From: Puniceibacterium antarcticum
GTDB lineage: Bacteria > Pseudomonadota > Alphaproteobacteria > Rhodobacterales > Rhodobacteraceae
Direction of reading: 5' to 3'
NCBI RefSeq assembly: GCF_002760615.1
Contig: NZ_AWWI01000181.1
Coordinates: 1-64,000, forward strand
Length of the DNA stretch: 64,000 nucleotides
Of the stretch, positions 17,053-25,493 are shown piece by piece. Made by a program: the position numbers and the translations under genes. Within the stretch, counting starts at the first letter, position 1, and each line of letters begins with the position of its first letter. The notes below the pieces were generated by a model. That model was given only the letters and a program-made list of their open reading frames with translations. It was not told the DNA's origin and made no database searches.

Positions 17053-18176
17053 CTACTTCAAAACCCGAAAGTTCTCGTGGGTTATGACGCGGAAGTTGTC
17101 TGAGACCTTGTCGCGGAATTTCGTCCACTCCTGCGGGATGGTTTCACGCATGAATGCAAGGATGGCGTCGGCGAACTGCTTCTGACTTGGGTAGTAGCGA
17201 TTGTGGGTCACGTATTGGTGCAGGACGGCCCAAAGTCGCTCAATCGGATTGAGATGAGGGCAGTAGGGCGGCAGCTGAATCAGATGGATACGGCAAGCTG
17301 CCCTGGCGAGGAAAGCTCTGACATCGGGCCCTTTGTGGTAGGCAGCGTTATCCCAGATGACATGAACGATGCGCTTATCGGGGTTGCGCGCTTCGATCTT
17401 GGTCAGCAGTTGCACGGCGCTGACCCCATCAACAGTTGTGGGCTCGACAAAGGGTGCATCGAAGGTTTCGAGGTTACAGCCCCATGAATGTTCACACGAC
17501 CGCGCCCTGCCGTGCTGAGAACCGCTGGATTTGTTCCAATCTTCACCCAGCCAAATGCAGGCTTGGTCTGGTATTCCGGATGCACCGCATCCATTGCCCG
17601 GCAGGCGATTGCTTGCAATCGCTGAGAGGGGGCGAAGTATACGGCTTCATCTGCCGGTAACTCACGCATCAAGCGTTCATAGGCTGCGATGAAAGCTGTC
17701 TGCTTTTCCGCCGATGCCACGCGCGGCAGGGGCTTGGGCTTGCGGTATTCAAAGCCCAGTCGGGCCAGAAGTTTGATGCAGCCAGAATGGGAATAGTGCA
17801 GACTGCACTCAGCTGCGAGGTGGGCCCTGATCTCGACCGTCGAGCGACAGAAGCGGGCTTCTAGCCAAGCGCATAACGCAACCTCCTGTGCCTGCGTCAT
17901 ACGGGACTGACCACCCTTCCAGCTGTCGTAGGCAAGCGCATCCCAACCATCCCGCAGGAAGGTTTTATGCCAGCCCCGAATGGTATCGTCGTCCAGATAC
18001 AGGAAATCCGAAATCTCTTTGCAGGATTTGCCGTCGTCGAGCAGCAGGATCGCATTTGCCCGGCGGGCAATACCGTGGTCTTCGCGCTGGCGACGAACGC
18101 AAGCCTCAAGCTCGAGGCGGTCTGCTGAGGAAAGAAAACCGGCGCGGATCATAGGCATAGCTGAATCGTTCCACAC
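17053..18176 (-). pseudogene. IS630-family transposase, frameshifted and with an internal insertion
   Basis: The N-terminal part (18176 to about 17490) has a helix-turn-helix (RRANAILLLDDGKSCKEIS) and the C-terminal part (17415-17053) carries the DDE core (HVIWDNAAYHKG, LIQLPPYCPHLNPIERLW). Between them the frame shifts by one base after VNIHGAV near 17488. The expected EAVYFADAVHPEYQ is split into EAVYFA and MDAVHPEYQ by 13 extra codons (about 17594-17632). Both lesions fall in the catalytic half, so the product should be inactive. Confidence 0.85.
17605..17622. repeat. small inverted repeat inserted in the IS630 transposase
   Basis: GCGATTGC-TT-GCAATCGC is an 8-base inverted repeat with a two-base loop in the centre of the 39-base in-frame insertion described for the transposase. 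It looks like a miniature palindromic element, but only one copy was noticed. Confidence 0.5.
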
Positions 18177-18225
18177 CCAGCCGTCAAGTAAACAAATTCG
18201 GCTTCCGCAGGACTCCGAGTATAAC

Positions 18226-18483
18226 TCACAAAAGATAACCCAGTCGCACCTTGCGTTTTACTACCTCTGCTAGAGCATCAACCGCTTGTCCCTCGTCAGG
18301 AAAAAACCGGGTTGTGGTTGATCCTGGGCAACCGAGCTGACCAGACTCAACGACAAGAGCGGCCCCTCCGAAGAGATCGGGTTGGACTGTCACAAGATAG
18401 AACCGGCGGACAGCCCCCTCGGGGTCCGTTCGCCGCAAACGCAGAACGGTGGGAAACATCTCGATCTGCTGCTGGTCGGTCAT
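18226..18483 (-). CDS. WGR domain protein
   Basis: The 85-residue protein is essentially one WGR domain: LRLRRTDPEGAVRRFYLVTV, QPDLFGGAALV in place of the usual WGR stretch, then TRFFPDEGQAVDALAEVVKRKVRLGY. I chose ATG 18483 because it overlaps the stop of the upstream small gene as ATGA. WGR domains occur in PARPs and in small Rhodobacteraceae proteins that probably bind nucleic acids; function is unproven. Confidence 0.75.
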   Translation of the reverse strand: MTDQQQIEMFPTVLRLRRTDPEGAVRRFYLVTVQPDLFGGAALVVESGQLGCPGSTTTRFFPDEGQAVDALAEVVKRKVRLGYLL

Positions 18484-18632
18484 TCTGACGGGCTCCATTT
18501 GGCGCTGTCATTCAAGAAGTGTTCGTAGCGCTGCGTGGTGATCTGCATTTCCTGAAACACTCTCAGGCGCTCGGCGTCAAGGCAGGCGGTATAGAGCGAT
18601 GCGTCAAGAAAATAACGTTCAAACTCAGCCAC
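18480..18632 (-). CDS. small hypothetical protein coupled to the WGR gene
   Basis: A 50-codon frame starts with GTG at 18632 (an in-frame TAA lies directly upstream) and reads VAEFERYFLDASLYTACLD to KWSPSE. Its TGA overlaps the WGR ATG. The composition is protein-like and the coupling argues it is translated. I do not recognise a family. Confidence 0.5.
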   Translation of the reverse strand: MAEFERYFLDASLYTACLDAERLRVFQEMQITTQRYEHFLNDSAKWSPSE

Positions 18633-18876
18633 TTATCCTGACAGTCAAGTTCGAAATGTGCCCTGTCGGTCACTGCCAACATTCGAGCGAGCCGCAGCGA
18701 AGGCCCGTGGCGGGCTCAAACTGACCGATGCTGCGCCATGCGTATTTCTACATGAAGGGCGGAGAACGGACCTTCGCTGCGCCCGCAAACTAAAATGGGG
18801 AAGCCGCGGCCTTATGTATCAAGCGCACCAACAGGAATACTAGATTTCCAGCCCGTTGTGAATCACTCTACGGCGC

Positions 18877-19320
18877 ATGGGACAATCAATCGTAATCCAC
18901 GGACTGATCAAGAAGCGCGCTGAGATAGCAGGCCAGCACAGGGCAGCAATCAAAGCCGCTGATGCGATCAAGGACGACCTTGCCGCCATAGATCGCGCTT
19001 TGCTCTTGTGCGGCTACAAGGACGACCCGAAGGGCATCGCACCACGTGGCAAGTACAAGCAGCTATTCGGGCGAAATGAGTTGAAGCTGACAATCATCAA
19101 CGCGCTACGGGTGGCCCCTGCGGATGATGAAACGATAGCGGCGCAGATCATGGCCGCGAAGGGCTGGGGCGATGATATTCACGCCGATGTGTTAAAGCGG
19201 GTGCGTGACGCGCTACAGAGGGCGCAGACGGCGGGGCAAGTGGTGCAGGACTTCGGGCCGGATGGGTGTTTGTGGACAATTGCAGAACGCGCGACCCAGC
19301 CTGCTGAAACGGGCTCATAA
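18877..19320 (+). CDS. hypothetical protein, coiled coil plus winged-helix-like tail
   Basis: The 147-residue protein has an N-terminal helical segment (KKRAEIAGQHRAAIKAADAIKDDLAAIDRALLL) predicted as a coiled coil, then a basic linker (GKYKQLFGRNELK) and a C-terminal region (INALRVAPADDETIAAQIM, VRDALQRAQTAGQVVQDFG, LWTIA) that looks like a small winged helix. Similar proteins occur on alphaproteobacterial mobile DNA as far as I recall. No function is known to me. The 244 bases upstream contain no other supported gene. Confidence 0.6.
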   Translation: MGQSIVIHGLIKKRAEIAGQHRAAIKAADAIKDDLAAIDRALLLCGYKDDPKGIAPRGKYKQLFGRNELKLTIINALRVAPADDETIAAQIMAAKGWGDDIHADVLKRVRDALQRAQTAGQVVQDFGPDGCLWTIAERATQPAETGS

Positions 19321-19444
19321 CGCCCTTTTAGCTCTTTGGCTACCCTCGGTGCTAAAATGCAGAGATGGGCCTGTAAGGGGCTATTTGGCGCGCCTCATGG
19401 CGAATAAGTCTTGCTATGTCGTTGGGATGATTCTAAAAGTAGAA

Positions 19445-19474
19445 AGCCACGAAGCCCGGCAAGGCTTCGTGGCT
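19445..19474. terminator. strong hairpin, possible bidirectional terminator
   Basis: AGCCACGAAGCC and GGCTTCGTGGCT form a perfect 12-base stem with a six-base loop. A short A-run lies on each side (AGAAAG before, AAAATC after). It lies 125 bases after the 18877 gene and 110 bases before the small HTH gene. Confidence 0.55.
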
Positions 19475-19583
19475 AAAATCCAACGCCGTTACGGGGCGAA
19501 AGACTGCATTTTGCACGGACGTTATGTCCATATGTTATCTTTCATGTCAAGTCCTGTGACGGCTCCAAATTTGTGGAGTTGCT

Positions 19584-19760
19584 ATGCGAAATGACAACAG
19601 ACGACCAAGCAAAAAACTAACTGCGGAAGATGCTAAAGTCATCAAGGAACGTTTAAAAAGGGGAGATATGCAGAGTCGTATCGCCGCTGACTTTGACGTT
19701 AACCTTGGCCGTATAAGCGAGATCAATACTGGTAAGAAATTTGCCGATGTTAGGATTTAA
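19584..19760 (+). CDS. small helix-turn-helix protein
   Basis: A 58-residue basic protein: RRPSKKLTAEDAKVIKERLK, then GDMQSRIAADFDVNLGRISE and NTGKKFADV. The central part is a classical HTH (QSRIAADFDVNLGRISEI). Proteins of this shape are common small genes in Rhodobacteraceae; target unknown. An intrinsic terminator follows its stop by six bases. Confidence 0.7.
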   Translation: MRNDNRRPSKKLTAEDAKVIKERLKRGDMQSRIAADFDVNLGRISEINTGKKFADVRI

Positions 19761-19766
19761 GGATTA

Positions 19767-19786
19767 GGGGGCTTCGGCCCCCTTTT
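19767..19786 (+). terminator. intrinsic terminator
   Basis: GGGGGC-TTCG-GCCCCC followed by TTTT, just after the small HTH gene. It also lies right at the 3' end of the convergent IS1595 transposase gene. Confidence 0.85.
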
Positions 19787-19787
19787 C

Positions 19788-20750
19788 TTATGCCGCCCGC
19801 TGCCAGTAGCCCTTCCAGTTGCGGCTGACCGGTGCGCCCATGGCGTTGCTAACCATGATATGCGTCAGTGTGCCGTTGTCGGTACGGCGGTTATCCTCAA
19901 GCCATGCCGCATGGTTCGCGTACTGGTGCAGGTACTGCGGCGAAACGTGGTGGTGCTGACCGTCAACCATGCGGCGCAGGCGGGAAAAGTAGCTTTCCGC
20001 CATGTTGGTGTGCTTGCCATGGTCGCTGTAGATTTCCGAGTGGTTCACGCGGTCAACGTTCCAGCCCGCATGAAGCGCATCCCAATGGCTTGCCTCATCT
20101 GCTGACATGGTGGCTGTGCGGCTGACGATCTCTTGTGCCAGCGCAACGCCTTCACCTTCTGTCATGGTCACGGTGGGCAGGGTGCGGCCTTCACGCTCAC
20201 GCATGACGATCACAACGCGGCGTTTGCCGGTCTGGTTCTCTTTCAAGCGGCGGTCTTTGCGGTCTGCCTTGGCATTCTCGGGGCGAACATGACCGCCAAA
20301 ATAGGCACCATCGATTTCAACGTGACCCTCCAGCGCAACGCCGGTCTGAATTTCCTGCGTCATCGCTTCGCGCAGTTTGTGGGAGAGGACAAATGCGGTC
20401 TTGTACTGGCAGTCCAGATCGCGGGAAAGCTGCACCATGGACACGCCCTTGGATGCGTTTACGATGATGCAGATTGCCGCCAGCAGATCCACAAAGTCCA
20501 TCTTGCGGCTGGCAAAGATTGTACCGCTGGTGACGCTGAACTGATGCGCACATGCCTTGCACTTGAACTTGCGGCGGGTGGTGATCTTGTAGGTTTCGAA
20601 GCAGCCGCAGCGCGGGCAGATCGCTTCGCCGTCCGTCTTGGGCCAGCGCATCTCGCAGAACACTTTGTAAGCAGCGTCTTCGCCAGCCTTGTAGATCGCG
20701 CGAAGGCTGAGGGTGCGGGATGCTGCTGAGAGAAGGAAGTGCTGTGCCAT
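19788..20750 (-). mobile_element. IS1595-family transposase (apparently intact)
   Basis: The 320-residue protein has an N-terminal zinc ribbon (CPRCGCFETYKI, then FKCKACAHQFS), the middle GTIFASRKMDFVDLLAAI and an ISXO2-like DDE domain (EGHVEIDGAYFGG, HGKHTNMAESYFSRLRR), the pattern of IS1595 transposases. No stops or frame changes are visible. Terminal repeats could not be identified by eye. It faces the DUF6471 gene across a 100-base AT-rich gap. Confidence 0.9.
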
Positions 20751-20850
20751 TTTATACCGTATCCGATGATTACATATCGAATATAGTATGCTGACATACT
20801 GCCTGCAATAGGTTACATACTAAATAAGATAACTTTTTAACGGAGGCGAT

Positions 20851-21075
20851 ATGCCTACACAGACAGAATGGGAAAAGCAGGCTGCAAACCTGCTCAAAGC
20901 AGAGTTGAAGCGAAAGGGCGTGACTTACGCGCAGCTTGTTGAAAGGCTGGCGGGCATTGGAATCAGTGAGAAAGAGGTGAACGTTGCCAACAAGCTATCC
21001 CGAGGGAAGTTTTCAGCGGCGTTTATGTTGCAATGTCTATCAGCCGTTGGATCATCGCAATTGCATTTGGATTGA
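20851..21075 (+). CDS. DUF6471 protein
   Basis: The 74-residue protein reads WEKQAANLLKAELKRKGVTY, then AQLVERLAGIGI and NKLSRGKFSAAFMLQCLSAVG, which fits DUF6471, a small XRE-like HTH family. It has a good ribosome site (GGAGGCG). It is divergent from the IS1595 transposase and overlaps the next gene by 43 bases in another frame. I recall the DUF6471/IS1595 pairing from Rhodobacteraceae genomes, so it may be a regulator or passenger of that element; this is recollection, not computed. Confidence 0.75.
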   Translation: MPTQTEWEKQAANLLKAELKRKGVTYAQLVERLAGIGISEKEVNVANKLSRGKFSAAFMLQCLSAVGSSQLHLD

Positions 21076-21980
21076 TCGCCTGCCTAGGGGCGGCTCAGGA
21101 ACAACCCACTCCCAAAGATCAGCCAGGGCAAAGCGAGAGCGCTACCAATGCCGGTGACGGTGGCCAAGAAAATCAGTACAAGACCATAGAGCTTACGTCC
21201 GCGCTCGACCGCATAGAGGCCGCGATCCGCGACCTGATAGCCGAAGAAGACAAGATAGAGCAGGAGCGCGCCAGAGAGCAGGCCTCCCGCGATCTTAATG
21301 CCCAAGAGGGCATGGCGTGGTGGGCGGAGTTGATGTTCTACGCAACTGCTGCGACGGTCGCCCTTACCTTCGTTGCGCTTTTTGCAATCATACGAACGCT
21401 GTTTCACACTAAACGTGCTGCTGACGCGGCTCATGATATGGTCGATGAGGCGCGAGCGACTACTACCGCTGCCGAAAGGGGCGCTCTGGTCGCCCGCGAG
21501 ATAGGCGAGGCGCAGGTCAGAGCTTACGTTTCTGTTGATGAAATATCCATTTCCGAGAGCCCCGATGCACAAGGAAGATATGAGGCTCGTGTTACCCTGA
21601 AGAATACTGGGCAAAGCCCCGCTTGGGAGGTGCACAACGAATTGCAGGTTGCCTTTGCGGCAACATTTCCCCCAACCATCATAAGAGCGAATAGCATTCC
21701 GCTTCCACCTGTCAAGGCTCAAGCAGGAAGCGCTAAAAACGATATACCTGCGGGGAATTTTCTTCATGCAAAATCGCATACTCCGGTCGGTATGTGTAAC
21801 CAAAATTCCAAAGATTTGATCGCTAAAGGATATGCAGTTTTGTTCGCTAGAGGGTGGGTTGAGTATAAAGACGTGTTCGGAGGGCTTCATCGAACTGAAT
21901 ATACTTGGCACCGCGATAGAGAAACGATTGATGCGGGCTTCAGCATCGCGGCCTCCGAAAATGGCAACAAATCCACATAG
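21033..21980 (+). CDS. membrane protein with coiled coil and beta-rich C-terminus
   Basis: This 315-residue protein has an N-terminal signal or membrane segment (SRWIIAIAFGLIACLGAA), an acidic linker, a helical coiled-coil stretch (DRIEAAIRDLIAEEDKIEQERAREQ, residues about 60-90, shown only in part), a membrane helix (LMFYATAATVALTFVALFAI, about 105-124) and then a helical neck ending in QVRAYVSVDEI and a beta-rich domain. This layout matches a widespread but uncharacterised proteobacterial membrane family. It overlaps the DUF6471 gene, so expression may be linked. Confidence 0.6.
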   Translation: MSISRWIIAIAFGLIACLGAAQEQPTPKDQPGQSESATNAGDGGQENQYKTIELTSALDRIEAAIRDLIAEEDKIEQERAREQASRDLNAQEGMAWWAELMFYATAATVALTFVALFAIIRTLFHTKRAADAAHDMVDEARATTTAAERGALVAREIGEAQVRAYVSVDEISISESPDAQGRYEARVTLKNTGQSPAWEVHNELQVAFAATFPPTIIRANSIPLPPVKAQAGSAKNDIPAGNFLHAKSHTPVGMCNQNSKDLIAKGYAVLFARGWVEYKDVFGGLHRTEYTWHRDRETIDAGFSIAASENGNKST

Positions 21981-22235
21981 AGCTACCGGAAGGATCAATC
22001 TAACCATTGACCGCACCTTTGGTGCGTTTGCTACATAAGGCCGGGAAGCCGAACAAAGCGGCCGCTCGGGGCCGCCGCGCAATATTTTTCGGGGTGCATC
22101 TGCAGCGAAGGTCGGCAGTGAGCCCACTTTACCACATGCTGCATCTCGGCGAATGTCTGCTATCGCGGATGAGGCAAGCTGTCACGCGCAGAGCCGAAGC
22201 CTTTCACACTGAACGCTCCGGTGAGAGGGTACTAC
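21981..22235. other. intergenic stretch without recognisable content
   Basis: No frame with a supportable start, no IS motif and no clear hairpin was seen here. Confidence 0.5.
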
Positions 22236-22454
22236 ATGAGCCAGCCCTTTTCGGGGCGGATCGTAGCCCTTGCGAAGGCAGGCGCGAACACGCAAATCTC
22301 GATTCAGCTGGATGAACCTGTGGACACGGTGAAGTTTGAGAGTTTCTCGAACTTGAGGCACCATATCAGAGGTGTAGTCGGCCCTGACGGTCATTCCCCG
22401 CGCCAGACGTCAGATGGCACGCCGCATCTCATTATAGATATGCCGAGCGGTTGA
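22236..22454 (+). CDS. small hypothetical protein
   Basis: ATG 22236 follows GAGAGGG and gives 72 residues (MSQPFSGRIVALAKAGANTQ to LIIDMPSG). The first part resembles a short beta strand pair; no family is recognised. Isolated between IS-rich segments. The 226 bases that follow hold nothing I can support. Confidence 0.4.
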   Translation: MSQPFSGRIVALAKAGANTQISIQLDEPVDTVKFESFSNLRHHIRGVVGPDGHSPRQTSDGTPHLIIDMPSG

Positions 22455-22680
22455 TCCGAAATGCGTGATCAATTTCAAACTCGTAAAAATGCTATGCAGG
22501 GCATTTCAAAAACTCTCATTTTTGAGCACCACACCCTTCCGCTTTGGGAAAGCTGACATTTATGCAGATGGCAGCATCACGCAATATGGGCTCAAGCAGC
22601 CTTGCGGGGCAACAGCATCTGCACCGGCCTCAGCCGATCCGCAGCCCCTGCCATGCCAAAATTGTCACCATTGTTCGCAT

Positions 22681-23112
22681 CTAGGTTACATTCAGCACGC
22701 GTAAATCGGCCTTCTTCGCTCCGCGCTTACCCATAATGCCGACAAGACGCCTGAACGTTGGGCATTCCAAGTGCGACGGGGCCGGACAGTCAGCAACATG
22801 CCGCAATGTATCTCGAAGTGCGCTCAACTCTCGAATCTGCCGGTCCAGATCATCTGCGCGGTCCTGCAACTCCTCGCGGGGCAGATCCGGTTTCCCATCT
22901 CTACCGAACATCCCCGAAATTTCCTTGAGCGAGAACCCCGCCGACTTACCCATCGAGATCAAAGCAAGTTGCAGCAAGACGTCCGGTGCGAATTGTCTTC
23001 GAAGTCCGTGGCGACCGATCGAGGAGATCAGTCCGATTTCCTCATAATAGCGCAGCGTCGAAGCCGGAATTTTGGCTTTCTGCGACACCTCGCCAATATC
23101 GAGTATCTTCAT
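22681..23112 (-). CDS. MerR-family transcriptional regulator
   Basis: The 143-residue protein (start MKILDIGEV at 23112) has a MerR winged helix (KIPASTLRYYEEIGLISSIGR), a coiled-coil dimerisation helix (LQDRADDLDRQIRELSALRD) and a C-terminal pair of cysteines in DCPAPSHLECPTFRRL. The cysteines are not the SoxR CxGCxxC cluster, so this is not SoxR itself. It faces an MFS transporter and the intergenic region has a MerR-type promoter. It probably activates that transporter in response to an electrophile or drug. Confidence 0.85.
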   Translation of the reverse strand: MKILDIGEVSQKAKIPASTLRYYEEIGLISSIGRHGLRRQFAPDVLLQLALISMGKSAGFSLKEISGMFGRDGKPDLPREELQDRADDLDRQIRELSALRDTLRHVADCPAPSHLECPTFRRLVGIMGKRGAKKADLRVLNVT

Positions 23113-23114
23113 GC

Positions 23115-23145
23115 TTGACCTCAAGTTGACTTGAATTCGTAGAGT
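23115..23145 (+). promoter_or_regulatory. MerR-type promoter and operator
   Basis: TTGACC (23115-23120) and TAGAGT (23140-23145) are separated by 19 bases, the long spacer that MerR proteins underwind. The operator CCTCAAGTTGACTTGA (23119-23134) lies in the spacer and closely resembles the SoxR-type box. It reads towards the MFS gene. Confidence 0.7.
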
Positions 23146-23182
23146 GACGGCGCACAGCGATTCTGACAAGTGGAGGCCAAAA

Positions 23183-24418
23183 TTGACGTACAAGAAATCA
23201 CCGCAGCCAAGGACCGCAAGAATTGGCGCATTGCTATGCCTGTCTCTCTCCATGCTACTGGCTTCGCTGGGAACCAGCATTGCCAATATAGCTTTGCCAA
23301 CCCTCGCACTGTCCTTCGATGCGCCATTCCATCGGGTGCAGTGGGTCGTGATCTCTTATCTCGCGGCCCTCACACTCTTCGTTGTGCTTGCCGGCAGACT
23401 TGGTGATCAGTTCGGACGGCAACGGATGCTTGTGCTGGGGCTTGTCTTGTTTTCGCTGACATCCGCGCTCTGTGGCCTGGCGTCCAGCCTCTGGATGCTG
23501 ATCGCAGCACGGGCTCTTCAAGGCGTTGGCGCAGCCTTTCTGATGACGTTGACCATAGCGCTGGTACGCGAAACGGTTGGTGGCGCACGGGTTGGGCGCA
23601 CCATGGGGCTGCTCGGAACCATGTCTGCGGTCGGAACAGCGCTTGGCCCATCGCTCGGTGGCTTGTTGATCGGACAGTTTGGGTGGCCCTCGGTCTTCCT
23701 TGTTCTCGCACCAATCAGCCTGTTGGCGGCTGGCCTAGCACACAGTTCTTTGCCCGCAGGTCCGCCGAGCGTAAAATCACCACGGATCGGACCTTTCGCG
23801 CTGCGTGCAAACGACATCATCCCCCACTTAACCGCAAATTTTCTCGCGGCGAACATGATGATGGCAACGTTGCTGCTGGGCCCGTTCTATCTGGGCTTCG
23901 CCCTTGGTCTTCCCCCCGCAATGGTCGGTCTGGTCATGTCGATTGGACCCGCGATTTCTATTTGCACCGGGGTGCCGTCGGGGCGGGTCGTGGATACGTG
24001 GGGTTCCCCGCGCATTCTTTTGATCGGACTTCTCGCGCTGGCCGCCGGTTCTTTTGCCCTGTCTGCACTGCCTGTGATGTTCGGGGTCGGCGGTTACATC
24101 ACAGCCATCGTGATTTTGACGCCGGGCTACCAGTTGTTCCAGTCAGCCAACAACACATTGGTCATGGCAGATGTCCCAGAAGATCAGCGTGGAGCGGTGT
24201 CAGGTCTGCTTGGCCTATCGCGCAACCTCGGTCTCATCTTCGGGGCGTCCGTGATGGGCAAGGTATTTTCCTTTGGTGCCGGAGCCGACCACATCGAAAA
24301 CGCGACGTCGGGTTCGATAGCCCATGGCATGCAGCTTACATTCGTGATCGCCGGGACCTCAGTGGTCGCTGCGCTGTGGTATATGCGTCGTTTCCCGCCA
24401 AATCGCGTGGAATACTAG
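23183..24418 (+). CDS. MFS drug-efflux-type transporter (DHA2-like)
   Basis: I place the start at TTG 23183 because it follows GGAGG by six bases and lies downstream of the MerR-type -10 box; the GTG at 23144 lies inside that -10 box. The 411-residue protein has about 12 membrane segments with MFS motif A (GRLGDQFGRQRML) and motif C-like GTALGPSLGG. Family members export drugs or metabolites with proton antiport. The MerR regulator divergent to it likely controls its induction. Confidence 0.85.
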   Translation: MTYKKSPQPRTARIGALLCLSLSMLLASLGTSIANIALPTLALSFDAPFHRVQWVVISYLAALTLFVVLAGRLGDQFGRQRMLVLGLVLFSLTSALCGLASSLWMLIAARALQGVGAAFLMTLTIALVRETVGGARVGRTMGLLGTMSAVGTALGPSLGGLLIGQFGWPSVFLVLAPISLLAAGLAHSSLPAGPPSVKSPRIGPFALRANDIIPHLTANFLAANMMMATLLLGPFYLGFALGLPPAMVGLVMSIGPAISICTGVPSGRVVDTWGSPRILLIGLLALAAGSFALSALPVMFGVGGYITAIVILTPGYQLFQSANNTLVMADVPEDQRGAVSGLLGLSRNLGLIFGASVMGKVFSFGAGADHIENATSGSIAHGMQLTFVIAGTSVVAALWYMRRFPPNRVEY

Positions 24419-24884
24419 CCGAACAGCGTCAGCAAAACGCCATCGCCGTCATTAACTGCGCGGCAAAGCTGACAGAAAGGTCTCAGTGCCGCCTTGCGGC
24501 GGCGCTGCACGAAGTCATCGGCCCACCACCGCCTCAGGGTTGGATGCAGCCGACGGCAGCCTTCGCTTTGCTGCCGGTCGAACGCTCTGCAGCAACATCG
24601 TGCCCGTAAGCCGCGTTCTGTGCGTCCGCTTCCGGGAAGCTGGCCTCGGGATGTCGCGCCTGCAGCAGAGCGGTTGCTGCGCCTGGCATAATGTCGTGAA
24701 AGGGCTGGCTGCCGTCGGCGGCTCCGGGCCTTTTGTGCCATTATTCTGTAGGGCGGCGCTTGGCCGATTTTGAGCATCTACACCCGTGAATGGTTTTTAT
24801 GCGACTTCACGATGTATCGCTCCGGCCCCTATCATTCCTCGCCGCTTAGCTTAAGGGAGGGTGGGACGCTACGGAGAATGAACG
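24419..24884. other. intergenic stretch without recognisable genes
   Basis: Open frames exist on both strands but none has a family-like sequence, ribosome site or conserved motif. I see no hairpin-T terminator. GGGAGGGTGGGACG at 24856-24869 is G-rich but too far from the next ATG to be its ribosome site. Confidence 0.5.
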
Positions 24885-25397
24885 ATGACTACGTTACAGG
24901 ATGTACCGACACTGATTGGGGCCGCCAAGGCCAAGGCAAAGAGGTCCAAAGATAGAATTTCCAAAATTCGGGAACATTTGGAAGGGCAGCCAGGATCCGA
25001 ATCTCAGGTTGAAGAGCTTCACGCGGCGAATGTCGAGCTTGAATTGGTTGCGGTTGATATCTTCACTCTTTTCGAGGTGCGCATGCAAAACCACTTTAAA
25101 CGGGGTCCGTTTTCGCGAAAACTAAGATCAGCTCTTTTAGAAACTGGGCACACTGATCTCGTCGATGGAATTCAAAAATGTTATCTGGCAATCAACGTGC
25201 TCAAACACGGAAAAGGCGCGAGCTACCGGGAATTGCTCAAAACTCCGACCACACTTTTTCATGTGAAGCCTGCCGAAAGCACCACGTCACAAGATGAAAA
25301 CGCGCCTTCAGGCCTTATAGATATTGGTGTGCCGGGCTTTTTTGATGGGCTCGCCGCGACACTTCTTCAGGCTCACCAATTTCTTGAAAATCGGTAG
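24885..25397 (+). CDS. hypothetical protein
   Basis: This 170-residue protein has a basic helical N-terminus (AAKAKAKRSKDRISKIREHL), a central helical part (NVELELVAVDIFTLFEVRMQ, then GPFSRKLRSALLETGHTDL) and VLKHGKGASYRELL, and an acidic tail. The gene is noticeably more AT-rich than its neighbours, suggesting recent transfer. No family recognised. Confidence 0.55.
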   Translation: MTTLQDVPTLIGAAKAKAKRSKDRISKIREHLEGQPGSESQVEELHAANVELELVAVDIFTLFEVRMQNHFKRGPFSRKLRSALLETGHTDLVDGIQKCYLAINVLKHGKGASYRELLKTPTTLFHVKPAESTTSQDENAPSGLIDIGVPGFFDGLAATLLQAHQFLENR

Positions 25398-25493
25398 TTT
25401 TCCGAACTCTATTTACGAGAAAGATTATGCGGTGCATTGCGAATGCGGCGTCACAAAATGAGAAAGTCCACACATCCTATGTCTGAGCCGTGC

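Noticed and set aside
17403-17500. Programmed frameshift producing an active IS630 transposase
   Set aside because: The shift lies inside the conserved catalytic domain, no slippery sequence is evident and a 39-base insertion is also present, so decay is simpler.
22681-23112. SoxR
   Set aside because: The operator looks SoxR-like, but the protein lacks the four-Cys iron-sulfur cluster motif.
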